From Deltaproteobacteria bacterium (lineage in GTDB: Bacteria; Desulfobacterota; Binatia; UBA12015): a stretch of 36,856 bases of DNA. This document shows, piece after piece, positions 1 through 7,620 of this stretch. Numbering within the stretch: the first letter of the stretch is position 1; every line of letters starts with the position of its first letter. A program made the translations under genes and the position numbers. The stretch covers positions 1 through 36,856 of the forward strand of contig VGTK01000044.1 in assembly GCA_016874715.1 (NCBI GenBank), read 5' to 3'. The notes beneath the pieces were generated by a model. It ran no database searches. It was not told the origin of the DNA and was given only the letters and a program-made list of their open reading frames with translations.

Positions 1-43
1 GTTGCCAGGCTACGACGCTTGACGCGGGCGCGCGAGGTGCCGG

Positions 44-74
44 CCGCGCCGCGTTGAGCGACGGCGCGGCGCGG
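44..74 (-). terminator. GC hairpin downstream of miaE
   Basis: A perfect 10-bp inverted repeat (44-53 with 65-74, 11-nt loop) starts 15 bases beyond the miaE stop on the minus strand. No T-run follows, so it is a hairpin compatible with termination or 3'-end protection, not a classical intrinsic terminator. Bases 1-43 show nothing else. Confidence 0.4.
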
Positions 75-88
75 AGCGGCAACGCCGC

Positions 89-664
89 TCAGGCGTGCAG
101 GCGGGCGACGCGCGGCGCGTGCTCGATCACCTGCGCCTCGTGCAGCCCGATCTCGCGCAGCCGGGCGCGTACCTCGGCCAGCGGCGCGATCGTCGCGGCG
201 AGGTCGACGTAGCTCTGGTGATGCCGCGCCTCGCTGGCGAGCAGGCTCGTGTAGAGGGCGCGCAGCGGCTCGTCGTCGAGGTGCTCGGCGAGCAGCTTCA
301 TGCGCTCGCAGCTGCGCGCCTCGATCAGCGCGAGGCAGAGCAGCATGTCGACCGCGCGCTGCGGCTCGCCCGGCCGCAGCGCCGCCATCAGCTCGGCGGC
401 GTACGTGCTCGGAACCTGGCGCGCGAACGAGCGGCCGCGCGCGTGCAGGTGGGCGACCACGAGCTTGAAGTGCGCGAGCTCCTCACGCGCGAGCTCGGTG
501 ATCGGGTCGAGCAGCGCCGTGTGCTGCGGGTAGCGGAACAGCAGGCTCACGGCGGTGGAAGCCGCCTTCTTCTCGCAGTGCGCGTGGTCGAGCAGGATCT
601 CGTCCACGTTCGCGAGCGCGCGCTCGACCCAGTGCGGCGCGGTGGTCGATGCGAGGCTCAGCAT
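89..664 (-). CDS. miaE: tRNA-(ms2io6A)-hydroxylase MiaE
   Basis: A 191-residue diiron monooxygenase of the MiaE family, which hydroxylates the isopentenyl group of 2-methylthio-N6-isopentenyladenosine at position 37 of tRNAs. The family signature is obvious near the N-terminus (EILLDHAHCEKKAAST, then LLFRYP). The ferritin-like four-helix iron ligands are visible: E of HCEKK, ExxH in EELAHF, E in LIEARSCER and ExxH in EARHHQSY. Length matches the family. The ATG at 662-664 has no convincing Shine-Dalgarno sequence and sits inside one copy of a 32-bp tandem duplication; the upstream copy has lost the ATG. It lies alone, separated from the FKBP gene by a strong hairpin. Confidence 0.93.
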   Translation of the reverse strand: MLSLASTTAPHWVERALANVDEILLDHAHCEKKAASTAVSLLFRYPQHTALLDPITELAREELAHFKLVVAHLHARGRSFARQVPSTYAAELMAALRPGEPQRAVDMLLCLALIEARSCERMKLLAEHLDDEPLRALYTSLLASEARHHQSYVDLAATIAPLAEVRARLREIGLHEAQVIEHAPRVARLHA

Positions 665-716
665 TGCGCAGCTGTGGTCGGGGTGAGGCTCAGCGCCGCG
701 CAGCTGTGGTCGGTGG
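653..716. repeat. Two 32-bp tandem copies over the miaE start
   Basis: Copies at 653-684 and 685-716 agree at about 27 of 32 positions. The first copy contains the miaE start codon and first codons; the second lies in the leader, and its ATG-equivalent bases have changed to GCG. The unit length is shared with other duplications in this window. Confidence 0.85.
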
Positions 717-730
717 GAGTGGTTTGCCCG

Positions 731-764
731 TCGGGGCGAGGGGTCGCGTGACCCCTCGCCCCGA
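731..764 (-). terminator. Strong hairpin after the FKBP gene
   Basis: A perfect 15-bp stem (731-745 with 750-764) and 4-nt loop, 5 bases past the FKBP stop on the minus strand. There is no T-tract. Its core recurs downstream of the aquaporin gene at 5192-5217, so it may belong to a dispersed palindromic repeat as well as acting as a terminator. Confidence 0.6.
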
Positions 765-768
765 TGGC

Positions 769-1515
769 TCAGTGCGGCGACTTCGCTTCCGGCTTCGCCG
801 CGGCACCACCCGCGGCACCTGCCGCCGGGGCCGCGGGCTTCGCCGGCGGATCCTCGATGCCGAGCAGCTCGACGTCGAACACCAGCGTGGCACCGGGCTT
901 GATCTTCGGCGGCGCGCCACGGTCACCGTAGGCCGCATCGGACGGGCAGACGAGCTTCGCCTTGCCGCCGACCTTCATCTTCTGCACGCCCTCGGTCCAG
1001 CACGGGATCACGCCGTTCAACGGGAACGTGACCGGCTCGCCGCGGTCGACCGAGCTGTCGAAGGTCTCGCCGCTGGTGAGCTTGCCCGTGTAGTGGACCT
1101 TCACGCGATCGGTCGGCTTCGGCGCCGCCCCGCTGCCCGCCGCGGTCTCGGTGTAGATCACGCCCGAGGGCAGCTTGGTGGCGCCCTTCTCGGTCGCCGC
1201 CTTGTCGAGGTAGCCCTTGCTGGCTTCCTTCTCCTTCGCAGCCGCCTTGCTCGCGCGATCCTTCGTAAACGCCTGGATCTTCGGGCCGTACTCCTCCATG
1301 CTGACCTTCGGCGTGCCGCCGGTGACGCCGTCGGCGAGGCCCGCCTCGACCATCTTCAACTCGTCGGGGGTGAGGTTGAACGACGTGAGGTTGCGGCTCA
1401 GCGCGAGGCCGAGCGCATAGAGGGTCTTCTCGTCTTCGGTCTTGGGGTCTGCCGCGGCGGCAACCTGCGCCACGAAGGTGAGCGCGACGGCGCCCGCCAC
1501 GATTTGCCTGAACAT
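769..1515 (-). CDS. Secreted FKBP-type peptidyl-prolyl cis-trans isomerase
   Basis: A 248-residue Mip/FkpA-like foldase that catalyses cis-trans isomerisation of prolyl bonds, probably in the periplasm. It has a signal peptide (about residues 1-22, ending AAAA), an N-terminal dimerisation-type domain (about 25-115) and a C-terminal FKBP domain (about 120-222) with [18 protein letters not shown], the [17 protein letters not shown] segment and the [19 protein letters not shown] block that lines the active site. A low-complexity Ala/Pro tail follows. ATG at 1513-1515 is preceded by AAGGA with 8-nt spacing; the frame continues upstream but has no better start. A hairpin lies just past its stop. 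Confidence 0.92.
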   Translation of the reverse strand: MFRQIVAGAVALTFVAQVAAAADPKTEDEKTLYALGLALSRNLTSFNLTPDELKMVEAGLADGVTGGTPKVSMEEYGPKIQAFTKDRASKAAAKEKEASKGYLDKAATEKGATKLPSGVIYTETAAGSGAAPKPTDRVKVHYTGKLTSGETFDSSVDRGEPVTFPLNGVIPCWTEGVQKMKVGGKAKLVCPSDAAYGDRGAPPKIKPGATLVFDVELLGIEDPPAKPAAPAAGAAGGAAAKPEAKSPH

Positions 1516-1703
1516 GCGTTTGATCCTTTTCTTGACCCCGATCCATCCCGACGGTGCCCGGCTCCTCGGGGCGTCTGCGAGCCGGTCGTCACTATGCGCC
1601 CGGCGGGCGATCCGTCGGGTCGAAAACAAGCCACATTCCATAACGGCGGGCCCTCCTGCAATCGAGGCCCGATCGCGCTTGGACGACCGCCGCGGCGGGA
1701 GCT

Positions 1704-2507
1704 TCAGCGCCCGGTGAACTTCGGGGGCCGCTTTTCCCGGAGGGCGGACAGGGCCTCCCGGTGATCGTCGCTCCTGAAGGTGACGATCTCCAGCGCGGTC
1801 GAGGTGTCGAAGGCCACGTTCAGGGCATCCTTCACGAGCTTGTTGACCGCCATCTTCGTGTAGCGGACGGCGAGCGGGGCGCCCGCGGCCAGCCGCTGCG
1901 CGAACGCCAGGGCCTTCTCCTGCAGCTCGGCCGCAGGAACGACGAAGTTCGCCAGCCCGAGGCGCTCGGCCTCGGACGCGGTCAGCGGATCGCCGGTCAG
2001 CAGGTACTGCTTCGCGCGCGCCGGTCCGAGCACCAGCGGCCAGATGGCGACGCCGCCGTCGCCGGCGACGATGCCCACCTTTACGTGCGGGTCCGCGAAG
2101 ATCGCCGTGTCCGCCGCGAAGACGACGTCGCACAGCAGTGCCAGGGACGCGCCCAGGCCCACCGCCGCGCCGTTCACGGCGGCGACGATCGGCACCTCGA
2201 CGTCGAGCAGGTCCCAGATCATCTGCTTGCCGTCGCGGCGGACGGTCTCGAGGACGTCGGGGTCCTGCAGCTTCGGGAACCAGCCGAAGTCGCCGCCGGC
2301 CGAGAACGCGCGGCCCTGGCCCGTGAGCAGCACGCAGCGTGCCCGGGTCTCGCGGCGGAGCGCCCGGAAGAGCGCGGCCAGATCCTCGTGCAGCGCGTCG
2401 TCGACCGCGTTGAGCGGGCTGGTCGGGTGCGCGATGGTGACCTTGAGGATGTCGCCGATGCGCTCGGTGTGCAGGGTCGAGAACTCGGGCAGCAGCTCGT
2501 GATTCAC
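1704..2507 (-). CDS. Enoyl-CoA hydratase/isomerase family protein
   Basis: A 267-residue crotonase-fold protein, likely acting on an acyl-CoA in fatty acid or related beta-oxidation. The two oxyanion-hole segments are visible ([10 protein letters not shown] at about residue 66 and [16 protein letters not shown] at about 115), as are the [16 protein letters not shown] region and a C-terminal helix with [19 protein letters not shown], typical of this superfamily. The usual catalytic Glu of true hydratases is not evident at GIVAGDGG, where Asp is present, so the exact reaction (hydratase, isomerase or other) cannot be set. The start is GTG with GGAGG 7 bases upstream. It lies downstream of the flavoenzyme gene on the same strand, across an array of 32-bp repeats. 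Confidence 0.88.
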   Translation of the reverse strand: MNHELLPEFSTLHTERIGDILKVTIAHPTSPLNAVDDALHEDLAALFRALRRETRARCVLLTGQGRAFSAGGDFGWFPKLQDPDVLETVRRDGKQMIWDLLDVEVPIVAAVNGAAVGLGASLALLCDVVFAADTAIFADPHVKVGIVAGDGGVAIWPLVLGPARAKQYLLTGDPLTASEAERLGLANFVVPAAELQEKALAFAQRLAAGAPLAVRYTKMAVNKLVKDALNVAFDTSTALEIVTFRSDDHREALSALREKRPPKFTGR

Positions 2508-2533
2508 GTCGTCGCCTCCGGTGAACGCTGGCG

Positions 2534-2667
2534 GGTCACGCCGTGGCCGTTGATGAAGGCCGTCCGGTCACGCCGTGGCCGTTGATGAAGGCCGTCCGGT
2601 CACGCCGTGGCCGTTGATGAAGGCCGTCCGGTCACGCCGTGGCCGTTGATGAAGGCCGTCCGGTCAC
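2534..2667. repeat. Four perfect 32-bp tandem repeats at the flavoenzyme stop
   Basis: Four identical 32-bp units run 2534-2565, 2566-2597, 2598-2629 and 2630-2661, followed by six bases of a fifth. In the minus-strand gene sense the array begins at the TGA of the upstream flavoenzyme gene (2664-2666) and fills nearly all the space to the hydratase gene. Perfect identity implies recent amplification. There are no spacers, so it is not a CRISPR. Confidence 0.95.
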
Positions 2668-3836
2668 AGCATCTCCGTGTCGGCCGGAAGGCCCAGCAGC
2701 ACGCGCCCGGCGAGCTCGAACGTCGCCGGTGCGACGAGGACGTGCTGCGTCGCGACGTGGACGTCGCGGAAGCGCCGCTGCAGCGGGCTGTCGGCGTAGA
2801 TCGAGGTCGCGCCGCCGCACTCGTACGCGAGGTCGACGGCCTTCGCCGCGTCGCGCACCGACTGGGTCGCGGCGAGGCGAAGCCGCGCGCGCTGCTCCAG
2901 CGTGATCGCCGCACCGGACGCCGCCGCCTGCCAGACCTCGTCCACCGCCGCGCGCAGGTGCGCGCGGCTCGCGGCGACCAGCGCCGTCGCCTGCGCGACG
3001 GTGGCCTGCGTCGCCGAGCGCTCGGCGAGCGGACGCCGGCTGCCGGTCGGGACCTTTGCCCCGGCGAGCTCGAGCAGGTCGTCGATCGCGCCGCGCGCGA
3101 TGCCGGTCGCGACCGCGGCGATGCCGAGCGCCAGCAGGCCGAAGACCGGGAATGCGTAGAGCGGTCCGCCGCGCCGCACGGGATCGGTCGAGAACCACAC
3201 CGAGCGCTCGGCGGGCACGAACACGTCCTCGACCGCGATGTCGTGGCTGCCCGTGCCGCGCATTCCCGAGACGTTCCAGGTGTCGAGGATCGTCACCTCG
3301 CTCGCCGGGAAGATCATCATGCGTGCCTCGGGGGCACCGTTCTCACGCGGCTTCGGCTTGCCGTCCGCGAACACGATGCAGCCGCCGAGCAGCCACGCGC
3401 AGTGCTGGCAGCCGCTCGCCAGCGGCCAGCGGCCGCTGACCCGGTAGCCGCCGTCGACGACGGTGGCGCGGCCGCGCGGGTGGAAGACGCCGCCGGTCAC
3501 GCCGTCGGGGGTCGCGGCGAAGATAACGCGCGCCGCCGCGTCGGGGAGATAGGCCGCGATCACGCCGGTCGTGGCACCGATCATCACCGCCCAGCCGGCG
3601 GACCCGTCGCCGCGCGCGATCTCCTCGAGCACGTCGAGCATCGCGCCGGGCTCGACCTCGAGCCCGCCCGCGTCCCGCGGCACGAGCATGCGGAACAGGC
3701 CGGCGCAGGCGAGGTCCGCGACCAGCGCCGGCGGGACGCGCCGCTGCTGCTCGATCTCGGGCGCGGCGCTCGCGATGCGAGCGGAAAGATCGCGCGCGTG
3801 CGCGCGCAGGGTGTCGCCGGAGGAAGCCGCGGTCAT
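2664..3836 (-). CDS. Acyl-CoA dehydrogenase-fold flavoprotein (HsaA/class D monooxygenase-like)
   Basis: About 390 residues with the acyl-CoA dehydrogenase fold: an N-terminal helical domain, a middle beta domain (VSGRWPLASGCQHCAWL, then TWNVSGMRGTGSHDIAVEDVFVP) and a C-terminal helical domain ending with a conserved YECGGATSIYADSPLQRRFRD-type segment (split here for length). The GRWPLASG/GMRGTGSHD pattern matches flavin-dependent monooxygenases related to HsaA and HpaB-like oxygenases as well as dehydrogenases; substrate is unknown. The ATG at 3834-3836 is chosen because the protein aligns from there and the preceding 48 bases are a repeat; a GTG at 3900-3902 would add 22 residues. A tandem repeat begins at its stop codon. 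Confidence 0.85.
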   Translation of the reverse strand: MTAASSGDTLRAHARDLSARIASAAPEIEQQRRVPPALVADLACAGLFRMLVPRDAGGLEVEPGAMLDVLEEIARGDGSAGWAVMIGATTGVIAAYLPDAAARVIFAATPDGVTGGVFHPRGRATVVDGGYRVSGRWPLASGCQHCAWLLGGCIVFADGKPKPRENGAPEARMMIFPASEVTILDTWNVSGMRGTGSHDIAVEDVFVPAERSVWFSTDPVRRGGPLYAFPVFGLLALGIAAVATGIARGAIDDLLELAGAKVPTGSRRPLAERSATQATVAQATALVAASRAHLRAAVDEVWQAAASGAAITLEQRARLRLAATQSVRDAAKAVDLAYECGGATSIYADSPLQRRFRDVHVATQHVLVAPATFELAGRVLLGLPADTEML

Positions 3837-3884
3837 GCCCGAGGTATACAGGCTTTCGCGGCGCATGGGCGAGGGGGCGCGTGA
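3837..3884. repeat. 48-bp direct repeat, left copy (flanks TA1)
   Basis: Matches 5161-5208 at 43 of 48 positions in the same orientation. It abuts the start codon of the flavoenzyme gene, so on the minus strand it forms its leader, with a TATACC element 6 bases before the ATG. Together the two copies bracket the TA1 toxin-antitoxin pair. Confidence 0.9.
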
Positions 3885-3988
3885 GCAGCGATGCTGCCAC
3901 ACCGCGCGACGCCCGGACCTTTCTGGCCTGAGGGCCGCCGCGAGTCCGGGAAACCCTCATTCGGAGGAATGGCTCTCGCCCCTCGAGC

Positions 3989-4447
3989 TCACCGTGACGA
4001 GGCGCCACCACTGCTCTGGGCGTTCGCCGCCCGCTCGATGCGCAGGAGCATGGGGGCAGATGGCGTGACCTTGCCGTTGAGATAGGTGCTGAGCCGCGAG
4101 GCGCTCGTGCCGACGAGCCGGGCGAACTCGGTGTTGGTAAGGCCCGACCGCTCGACGGCGACCCGCACCCGACTCGCGACATCCGCCCGGTCGGCCTCCT
4201 CGGTATCGGTTCGGGCGCGATCGATCGCGAGCGCGAATAGGGTACCGACGCCGTCGGGCTCCCGGTAGGAGAGATAGCGCTCGATTCGACGGGCGATGTT
4301 GCCCCACGGCGATCGACGGATCTCGGCGAAGACCGGTTGCCAGTCGGAGACCAGACCGCGATCGATGGCGGTGACGAGCGCCTCGTAGGGCCAGCGGCGC
4401 ACATCGTCGCTCGGCGACGCATCGACGTTCCGGAAGCGCACTCCCAT
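3989..4447 (-). CDS. XRE-type helix-turn-helix antitoxin/regulator of TA1
   Basis: A 152-residue protein with a C-terminal XRE/Cro-type helix-turn-helix (about residues 85-140: SGLTNTEFARLVGTSASRLS followed by TYLNGKVTPSAPMLLRIERA). The N-terminal 80 residues have no fold I recognise (PYEALVTAIDRGLVSDWQPV near the start). The ATG at 4445-4447 overlaps the TGA of the upstream nucleotidyltransferase as TGATG, implying translational coupling. By analogy with AbiEi/AbiEii-like and MenAT modules it is likely the antitoxin and autorepressor. The toxin-first order is less common. About 100 bases downstream (3885-3988) hold nothing clear. Confidence 0.8.
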   Translation of the reverse strand: MGVRFRNVDASPSDDVRRWPYEALVTAIDRGLVSDWQPVFAEIRRSPWGNIARRIERYLSYREPDGVGTLFALAIDRARTDTEEADRADVASRVRVAVERSGLTNTEFARLVGTSASRLSTYLNGKVTPSAPMLLRIERAANAQSSGGASSR

Positions 4448-5148
4448 CAGGCCGCTCCGCTGAGACGGAGCGCGAGCGCTCGGCAAGCTGCGACGACGTC
4501 GTCCCAGCGGTGCCAGCGAGGATCCAATCCCTTGTAGCGAGGGAGCTCGTCGATCACGTCCGCGTCGCGCGGCCTGGGGTCGGCGAGCGCGACGACGAGG
4601 GAAGTGAGCACCGAATCCGCTTCGCCCGATCGATCGACGTAGTAAGCGTCGATCTCGGACAAGGCCGCAAGCGCTACCGCTTCGCCGAGATGCTTCGCGA
4701 GCGCCACGACGTCGAGGTAGTCACGCACCACGTTTCGCTGCACGACGAGGTAGGCTTTCACGCGAAGCGCCTCGGGCGCAGTAGGGGCGACGACGACGGC
4801 TCCGTTCCCGACGTCGATCTCGCAGGTCTCGAGCGGACGCGCCCGTCGCATCTGGCGCAGGCCCGCCTCGACCCCTCCGAGTCGCCCCATGATGGTGAAC
4901 GGTGGCTTCGATGCGCGCACCGATGTCGCCCACCCTGCGGTGGCTTCCACGGCTTCCAGGACCGCCTCGTAGCGGTCGACCAGATCGGCCAGGACGTGAT
5001 CGTGGTCGAAGGAGTCGCGATGGCCGGCGTGGAGAGCGGCCGCCGATCCCCCGACGAGGACGGCATCGGGGACGACCGCCTGCAGACGGGCAGCGGAAGC
5101 GAGCACTTTCCTCAGAATGCGGCTCACCGGTGCCATGGCCGTTATCAT
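4447..5148 (-). CDS. AbiEii/MenT-like nucleotidyltransferase toxin of TA1
   Basis: A 233-residue DNA-polymerase-beta-fold nucleotidyltransferase. The hallmark is VLVGGSAAALHAGHRDSFDH with a following DH, that is the GGS motif plus the D-x-D metal ligands (about residues 32-52), as in AbiEii and MenT toxins that transfer nucleotides to tRNA or other targets. A KAYLVVQRNVVRDYLDVVAL segment resembles the family motif around the conserved Lys and Asp. It lies first in a two-gene operon, overlapping the XRE gene by one base. Two starts are possible: ATG at 5146-5148, embedded in a palindrome, or ATG at 5134-5136, which lies 7 bases after a TATGAT element and could be leaderless. Confidence 0.82.
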   Translation of the reverse strand: MITAMAPVSRILRKVLASAARLQAVVPDAVLVGGSAAALHAGHRDSFDHDHVLADLVDRYEAVLEAVEATAGWATSVRASKPPFTIMGRLGGVEAGLRQMRRARPLETCEIDVGNGAVVVAPTAPEALRVKAYLVVQRNVVRDYLDVVALAKHLGEAVALAALSEIDAYYVDRSGEADSVLTSLVVALADPRPRDADVIDELPRYKGLDPRWHRWDDVVAACRALALRLSGAA

Positions 5149-5157
5149 AAGTGATAA
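5142..5157 (-). promoter_or_regulatory. TA1 operator palindrome and possible -10 element
   Basis: Perfect inverted repeat TTATCA-N4-TGATAA, strikingly AT-rich for this DNA, at the start of the TA1 toxin gene. It contains TATC-N6-GATA, also found at TA2. The minus strand reads TATGAT close to the coding start. Autoregulation by the XRE partner is inferred. Confidence 0.65.
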
Positions 5158-5160
5158 AGC

Positions 5161-5208
5161 GCCCGAGGTATACCGGCCTTCGCGGCGCAGGGGCGAGGGG
5201 TCGTGTGA
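5161..5208. repeat. 48-bp direct repeat, right copy (flanks TA1)
   Basis: 43 of 48 bases match 3837-3884 in direct orientation. It lies directly upstream of the TA1 operator and runs into the hairpin at 5192-5217. The outer part of the left copy lacks the second hairpin arm. Confidence 0.9.
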
Positions 5209-5217
5209 CCCCTCGCC
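5192..5217 (-). terminator. Hairpin downstream of aquaporin gene
   Basis: Perfect 11-bp stem (5192-5202 with 5207-5217) with loop GTGT, 13 bases beyond the aquaporin stop on the minus strand. The stem core GGCGAGGGGTC is identical to that of the hairpin at 731-764. Confidence 0.55.
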
Positions 5218-5230
5218 GGGCCGTCGTGGG

Positions 5231-5932
5231 CTACTCGAGGCCTTCCTCGCCGCCGAGCCAGCGGTAGTTCAGCCCCGCGAGCGCGGCGCCGATGATCGGC
5301 GCCAGCCAGAACATCCACAGCTGCTGGATGGCCCAGCCGCCGACGAAGAGCGCCGGACCCGTGCTGCGCGCCGGGTTCACCGAGGTGTTGGTCACCGGGA
5401 TGCTGACCAGGTGGATGAGCACCAGGGCGAGGCCGATCGGCAGGCCTGCGAAGCCGGTCGGGGCGCGGCCGTCGGTCGCGCCGAGGATGACGGTCAGGAA
5501 CATGAACGTCATCACCACCTCGCAGAGAAACGCTGCGCCGAACGCATAGCTGCCCGGCGAGTGCTCGCCGAAGCCGTTCGACGCAAAGCCGCCGAGCTCG
5601 AAGCCCGGCTTGCCGCTCGCGATCAGGTAGAGCACGCCGGCGCCGGTGATCCCGCCGATCACCTGCGCGATCGCGTACGGCACGACCTCGGCCGCCGGGA
5701 AACGCCCACCGGCCGCGAGCCCCACCGACACCGCCGGATTGATGTGGCAGCCCGAGATGTGGCCGATCGTGTAGGCCATCGTCAGGAGCGACAGGCCGAA
5801 CGCGAACGACACGCCGAGGAGCCCGATCCCGACCTCCGGAAACGCCGCCGCGAGCACGGCGCTGCCGCAGCCGGCGAACGTGAGCCAGAACGTCCCGAAC
5901 ATCTCTGCTGCCAGGCGATTCGCCATCGGCAT
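5231..5932 (-). CDS. aqpZ: Aquaporin Z-type water channel
   Basis: A 233-residue MIP-family channel of the inner membrane with six predicted helices. Both pore motifs are present: [17 protein letters not shown] and [19 protein letters not shown]. The residue set (His in helix 5 region [21 protein letters not shown] and Arg after the second NPA) is that of a water-selective AqpZ and not a glycerol facilitator. The ATG at 5930-5932 has GGAGG with 6-nt spacing; a second Met two codons on is less well placed. It stands alone between the TA1 module and the isocitrate dehydrogenase gene and is followed by a strong hairpin. Confidence 0.94.
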   Translation of the reverse strand: MPMANRLAAEMFGTFWLTFAGCGSAVLAAAFPEVGIGLLGVSFAFGLSLLTMAYTIGHISGCHINPAVSVGLAAGGRFPAAEVVPYAIAQVIGGITGAGVLYLIASGKPGFELGGFASNGFGEHSPGSYAFGAAFLCEVVMTFMFLTVILGATDGRAPTGFAGLPIGLALVLIHLVSIPVTNTSVNPARSTGPALFVGGWAIQQLWMFWLAPIIGAALAGLNYRWLGGEEGLE

Positions 5933-6005
5933 GGCCGACCTCCTCGGTCCGGGCCCGACCCCCCGTCGGGCGCAAAACCCGTCAAGAGCACGTTCTCCGC
6001 CGGCG

Positions 6006-7028
6006 TCAACCCAGTCTTTCGATCACGGCGCGGCAGAACTCGCGCGTGCCGAGCGAGCCGCCGACGTCGCGGGTCTTCTGCCCGTCGGCGAGCGCGCGGT
6101 CGTAGGCGTACTTGACGCGATCCGCGACGTCGTGGCAGCCGGCGTCACCGCGGTCGACCGCCAGGTGGTTCAGCATCATCACTGCGGACATCAGCAGCGC
6201 GAGCGGGTTCGCGAGGTTCTTGCCCGCGATGTCCGGCGCCGAGCCGTGCACCGCCTCGAAGACGGCCATGTGATCGCCCATGTTGGCGCCCGGCACGACG
6301 CCGAGCCCGCCGACGAGGCCCGCGCACAGGTCGCTCACCACGTCGCCGTACAGATTCTCCATCAGCAGGATGTCGAAGCGCGACGGGTCCTGCACGAGCT
6401 TCATGCAGCCGGCGTCGATGATCAGCGTCTCGAGCTCGATCGACGGATACTCCTCGTGCACCTCGCGGGCGCAGCGCAGGAACAGACCGTCGGTGAGCTT
6501 CATGATGTTGGCCTTGTGGAACACCGTGACCTTCCGGCGGCCGCGCGCCTTCGCGTACTCGAACGCGTAGCGGGCGATGCGCCGGCAGGCGTGCTCGGTC
6601 GCGACCTTGAGGCTGGTCACGACGCCAGGCGTGATCTCGTTCTCGACGCCGCTGTAGAGGCCCTCGGTGTTCTCGCGTACGACGACCAGGTCGACGTTCT
6701 CGTAGCGGCTCGCCACGCCGGCCAGGTTCCGCACCGGGCGGACCGCGGCGTAGAGGTCGAGCGTCTTGCGGAGCTTCACGTTCACCGAGGTGAAGCCGCC
6801 GCCGACCGGGGTCGTGCACGGGCCCTTCAGCGCCACGCCGTGCTTCCGGATCGCGTCGAGCGTGTCGTCGGGCAGCACGTCCTCGCCCTCGTCGATCGCG
6901 GCGAGGCCGGCCTTGCGCTCGATCCAGGCGATCGGCGCCTTCGCGGCGGTGAGGATCTCCTTGACGGCGTCGGCGACCTCGGGGCCGATGCCGTCGCCGG
7001 GGATGAGAACGACCTGATGCTGGCTCAT
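6006..7028 (-). CDS. NAD-type isocitrate dehydrogenase
   Basis: A 340-residue beta-decarboxylating dehydrogenase. The substrate loop [19 protein letters not shown] carries the Ser-Asn-Arg trio of isocitrate enzymes, unlike the Glu-Leu-Leu loop of isopropylmalate dehydrogenase. Metal ligands lie in [17 protein letters not shown] and the cofactor loop [18 protein letters not shown] has the Asp-Ile pair associated with NAD use. It resembles the short IDH of mitochondria and many bacteria, about 340 residues. It would convert isocitrate to 2-oxoglutarate in the TCA cycle. Homoisocitrate or isopropylmalate dehydrogenase is a less likely alternative. The start ATG at 7026-7028 has only a weak G-rich upstream element. 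Confidence 0.87.
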   Translation of the reverse strand: MSQHQVVLIPGDGIGPEVADAVKEILTAAKAPIAWIERKAGLAAIDEGEDVLPDDTLDAIRKHGVALKGPCTTPVGGGFTSVNVKLRKTLDLYAAVRPVRNLAGVASRYENVDLVVVRENTEGLYSGVENEITPGVVTSLKVATEHACRRIARYAFEYAKARGRRKVTVFHKANIMKLTDGLFLRCAREVHEEYPSIELETLIIDAGCMKLVQDPSRFDILLMENLYGDVVSDLCAGLVGGLGVVPGANMGDHMAVFEAVHGSAPDIAGKNLANPLALLMSAVMMLNHLAVDRGDAGCHDVADRVKYAYDRALADGQKTRDVGGSLGTREFCRAVIERLG

Positions 7029-7081
7029 GGCCCGACCCTAGCGGACTGACGCCGCCTTCGGGAGCGGCCCGCGAAGCGAAA

Positions 7082-7462
7082 TCACACGCGTGGCGCGCCG
7101 GAGAGCAGCCACGTCAAGAACATCAGCCCGAACGCGAGGTCGCCGATCGCGCTCAGCGGTGCCGTGAACGCAACCGACCCGGCGAGTTAGAAGCCGGTCA
7201 GGATCGCGACGAACGACAGCTTCCCCGCAGCACACACCGCGACGAAGAGCTCGTCGGCGCGCCCCGTCCAGCCCGCGTACCCGTAGGCGACCCCGAACAC
7301 GAGGACGAACATCGCGATCGTGACGAGGTGGAGCGCGTGCTCGCCGGGCGGGACGCCGACCAGCTCGCGCACCGGTGCTGCGAACGGCAGGAGCAGCAGC
7401 GCGGCCGAGACGTTCATCACCGAGGTCGCGAGAAAGGCGCGGCGGAGCCAGGTCGGCAGCAT
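7082..7462 (-). pseudogene. Small membrane protein interrupted by an in-frame stop
   Basis: The reading frame from ATG 7460-7462 encodes 91 residues with about three hydrophobic helices (LLLLPFAAPV, TIAMFVLVFGVAYGYAGW, VAVCAAGKLSFVAILTGF), then meets TAA at 7187-7189. The same frame stays open beyond it for 34 more codons, encoding a clear fourth helix (SAIGDLAFGLMFLTWLL) before TGA at 7082-7084. The total of about 126 residues fits a four-helix family of small bacterial membrane proteins I recognise only by pattern. Most likely a recent nonsense mutation, though a functional shortened product or a sequencing error cannot be excluded. It is followed by the isocitrate dehydrogenase gene. Confidence 0.7.
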
Positions 7463-7588
7463 CGGCGTGGTCTAGCGCGGCCCCGTATGCCGTGTCCACG
7501 CGGCCGGGCACGGGGCCGGCCACGCGGCGCGCCGGACGCACCGCCGGGCACGGGGCTGCGTCGCGTGCTGCGATGCCGGCTCGCTTCG

Positions 7589-7608
7589 CTCCGGCGTGGA
7601 CGCCGGAG
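7589..7608 (-). terminator. Hairpin after the metallophosphoesterase gene
   Basis: Perfect 9-bp stem with a 2-nt loop (7589-7597 with 7600-7608), 13 bases past the stop at 7621 on the minus strand. The rest of the 158-bp gap 7463-7620 contains two direct copies of GCCGGGCACGGGGC about 40 bases apart and no gene. Confidence 0.5.
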
Positions 7609-7620
7609 CCGAGCGCGACG

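Noticed and set aside
2534..2667. A CRISPR array
   Set aside because: Units are contiguous with no unique spacers, and there are no cas genes.
3834..3902. The longer GTG start for the flavoenzyme
   Set aside because: The extra 22 codons translate the 48-bp dispersed repeat, which is also noncoding at its other copy, and the family N-terminus fits ATG 3834-3836.
6006..7028. leuB, 3-isopropylmalate dehydrogenase
   Set aside because: The substrate loop [15 protein letters not shown] has the Ser/Asn/Arg set of isocitrate enzymes, and there is no leucine pathway gene nearby.
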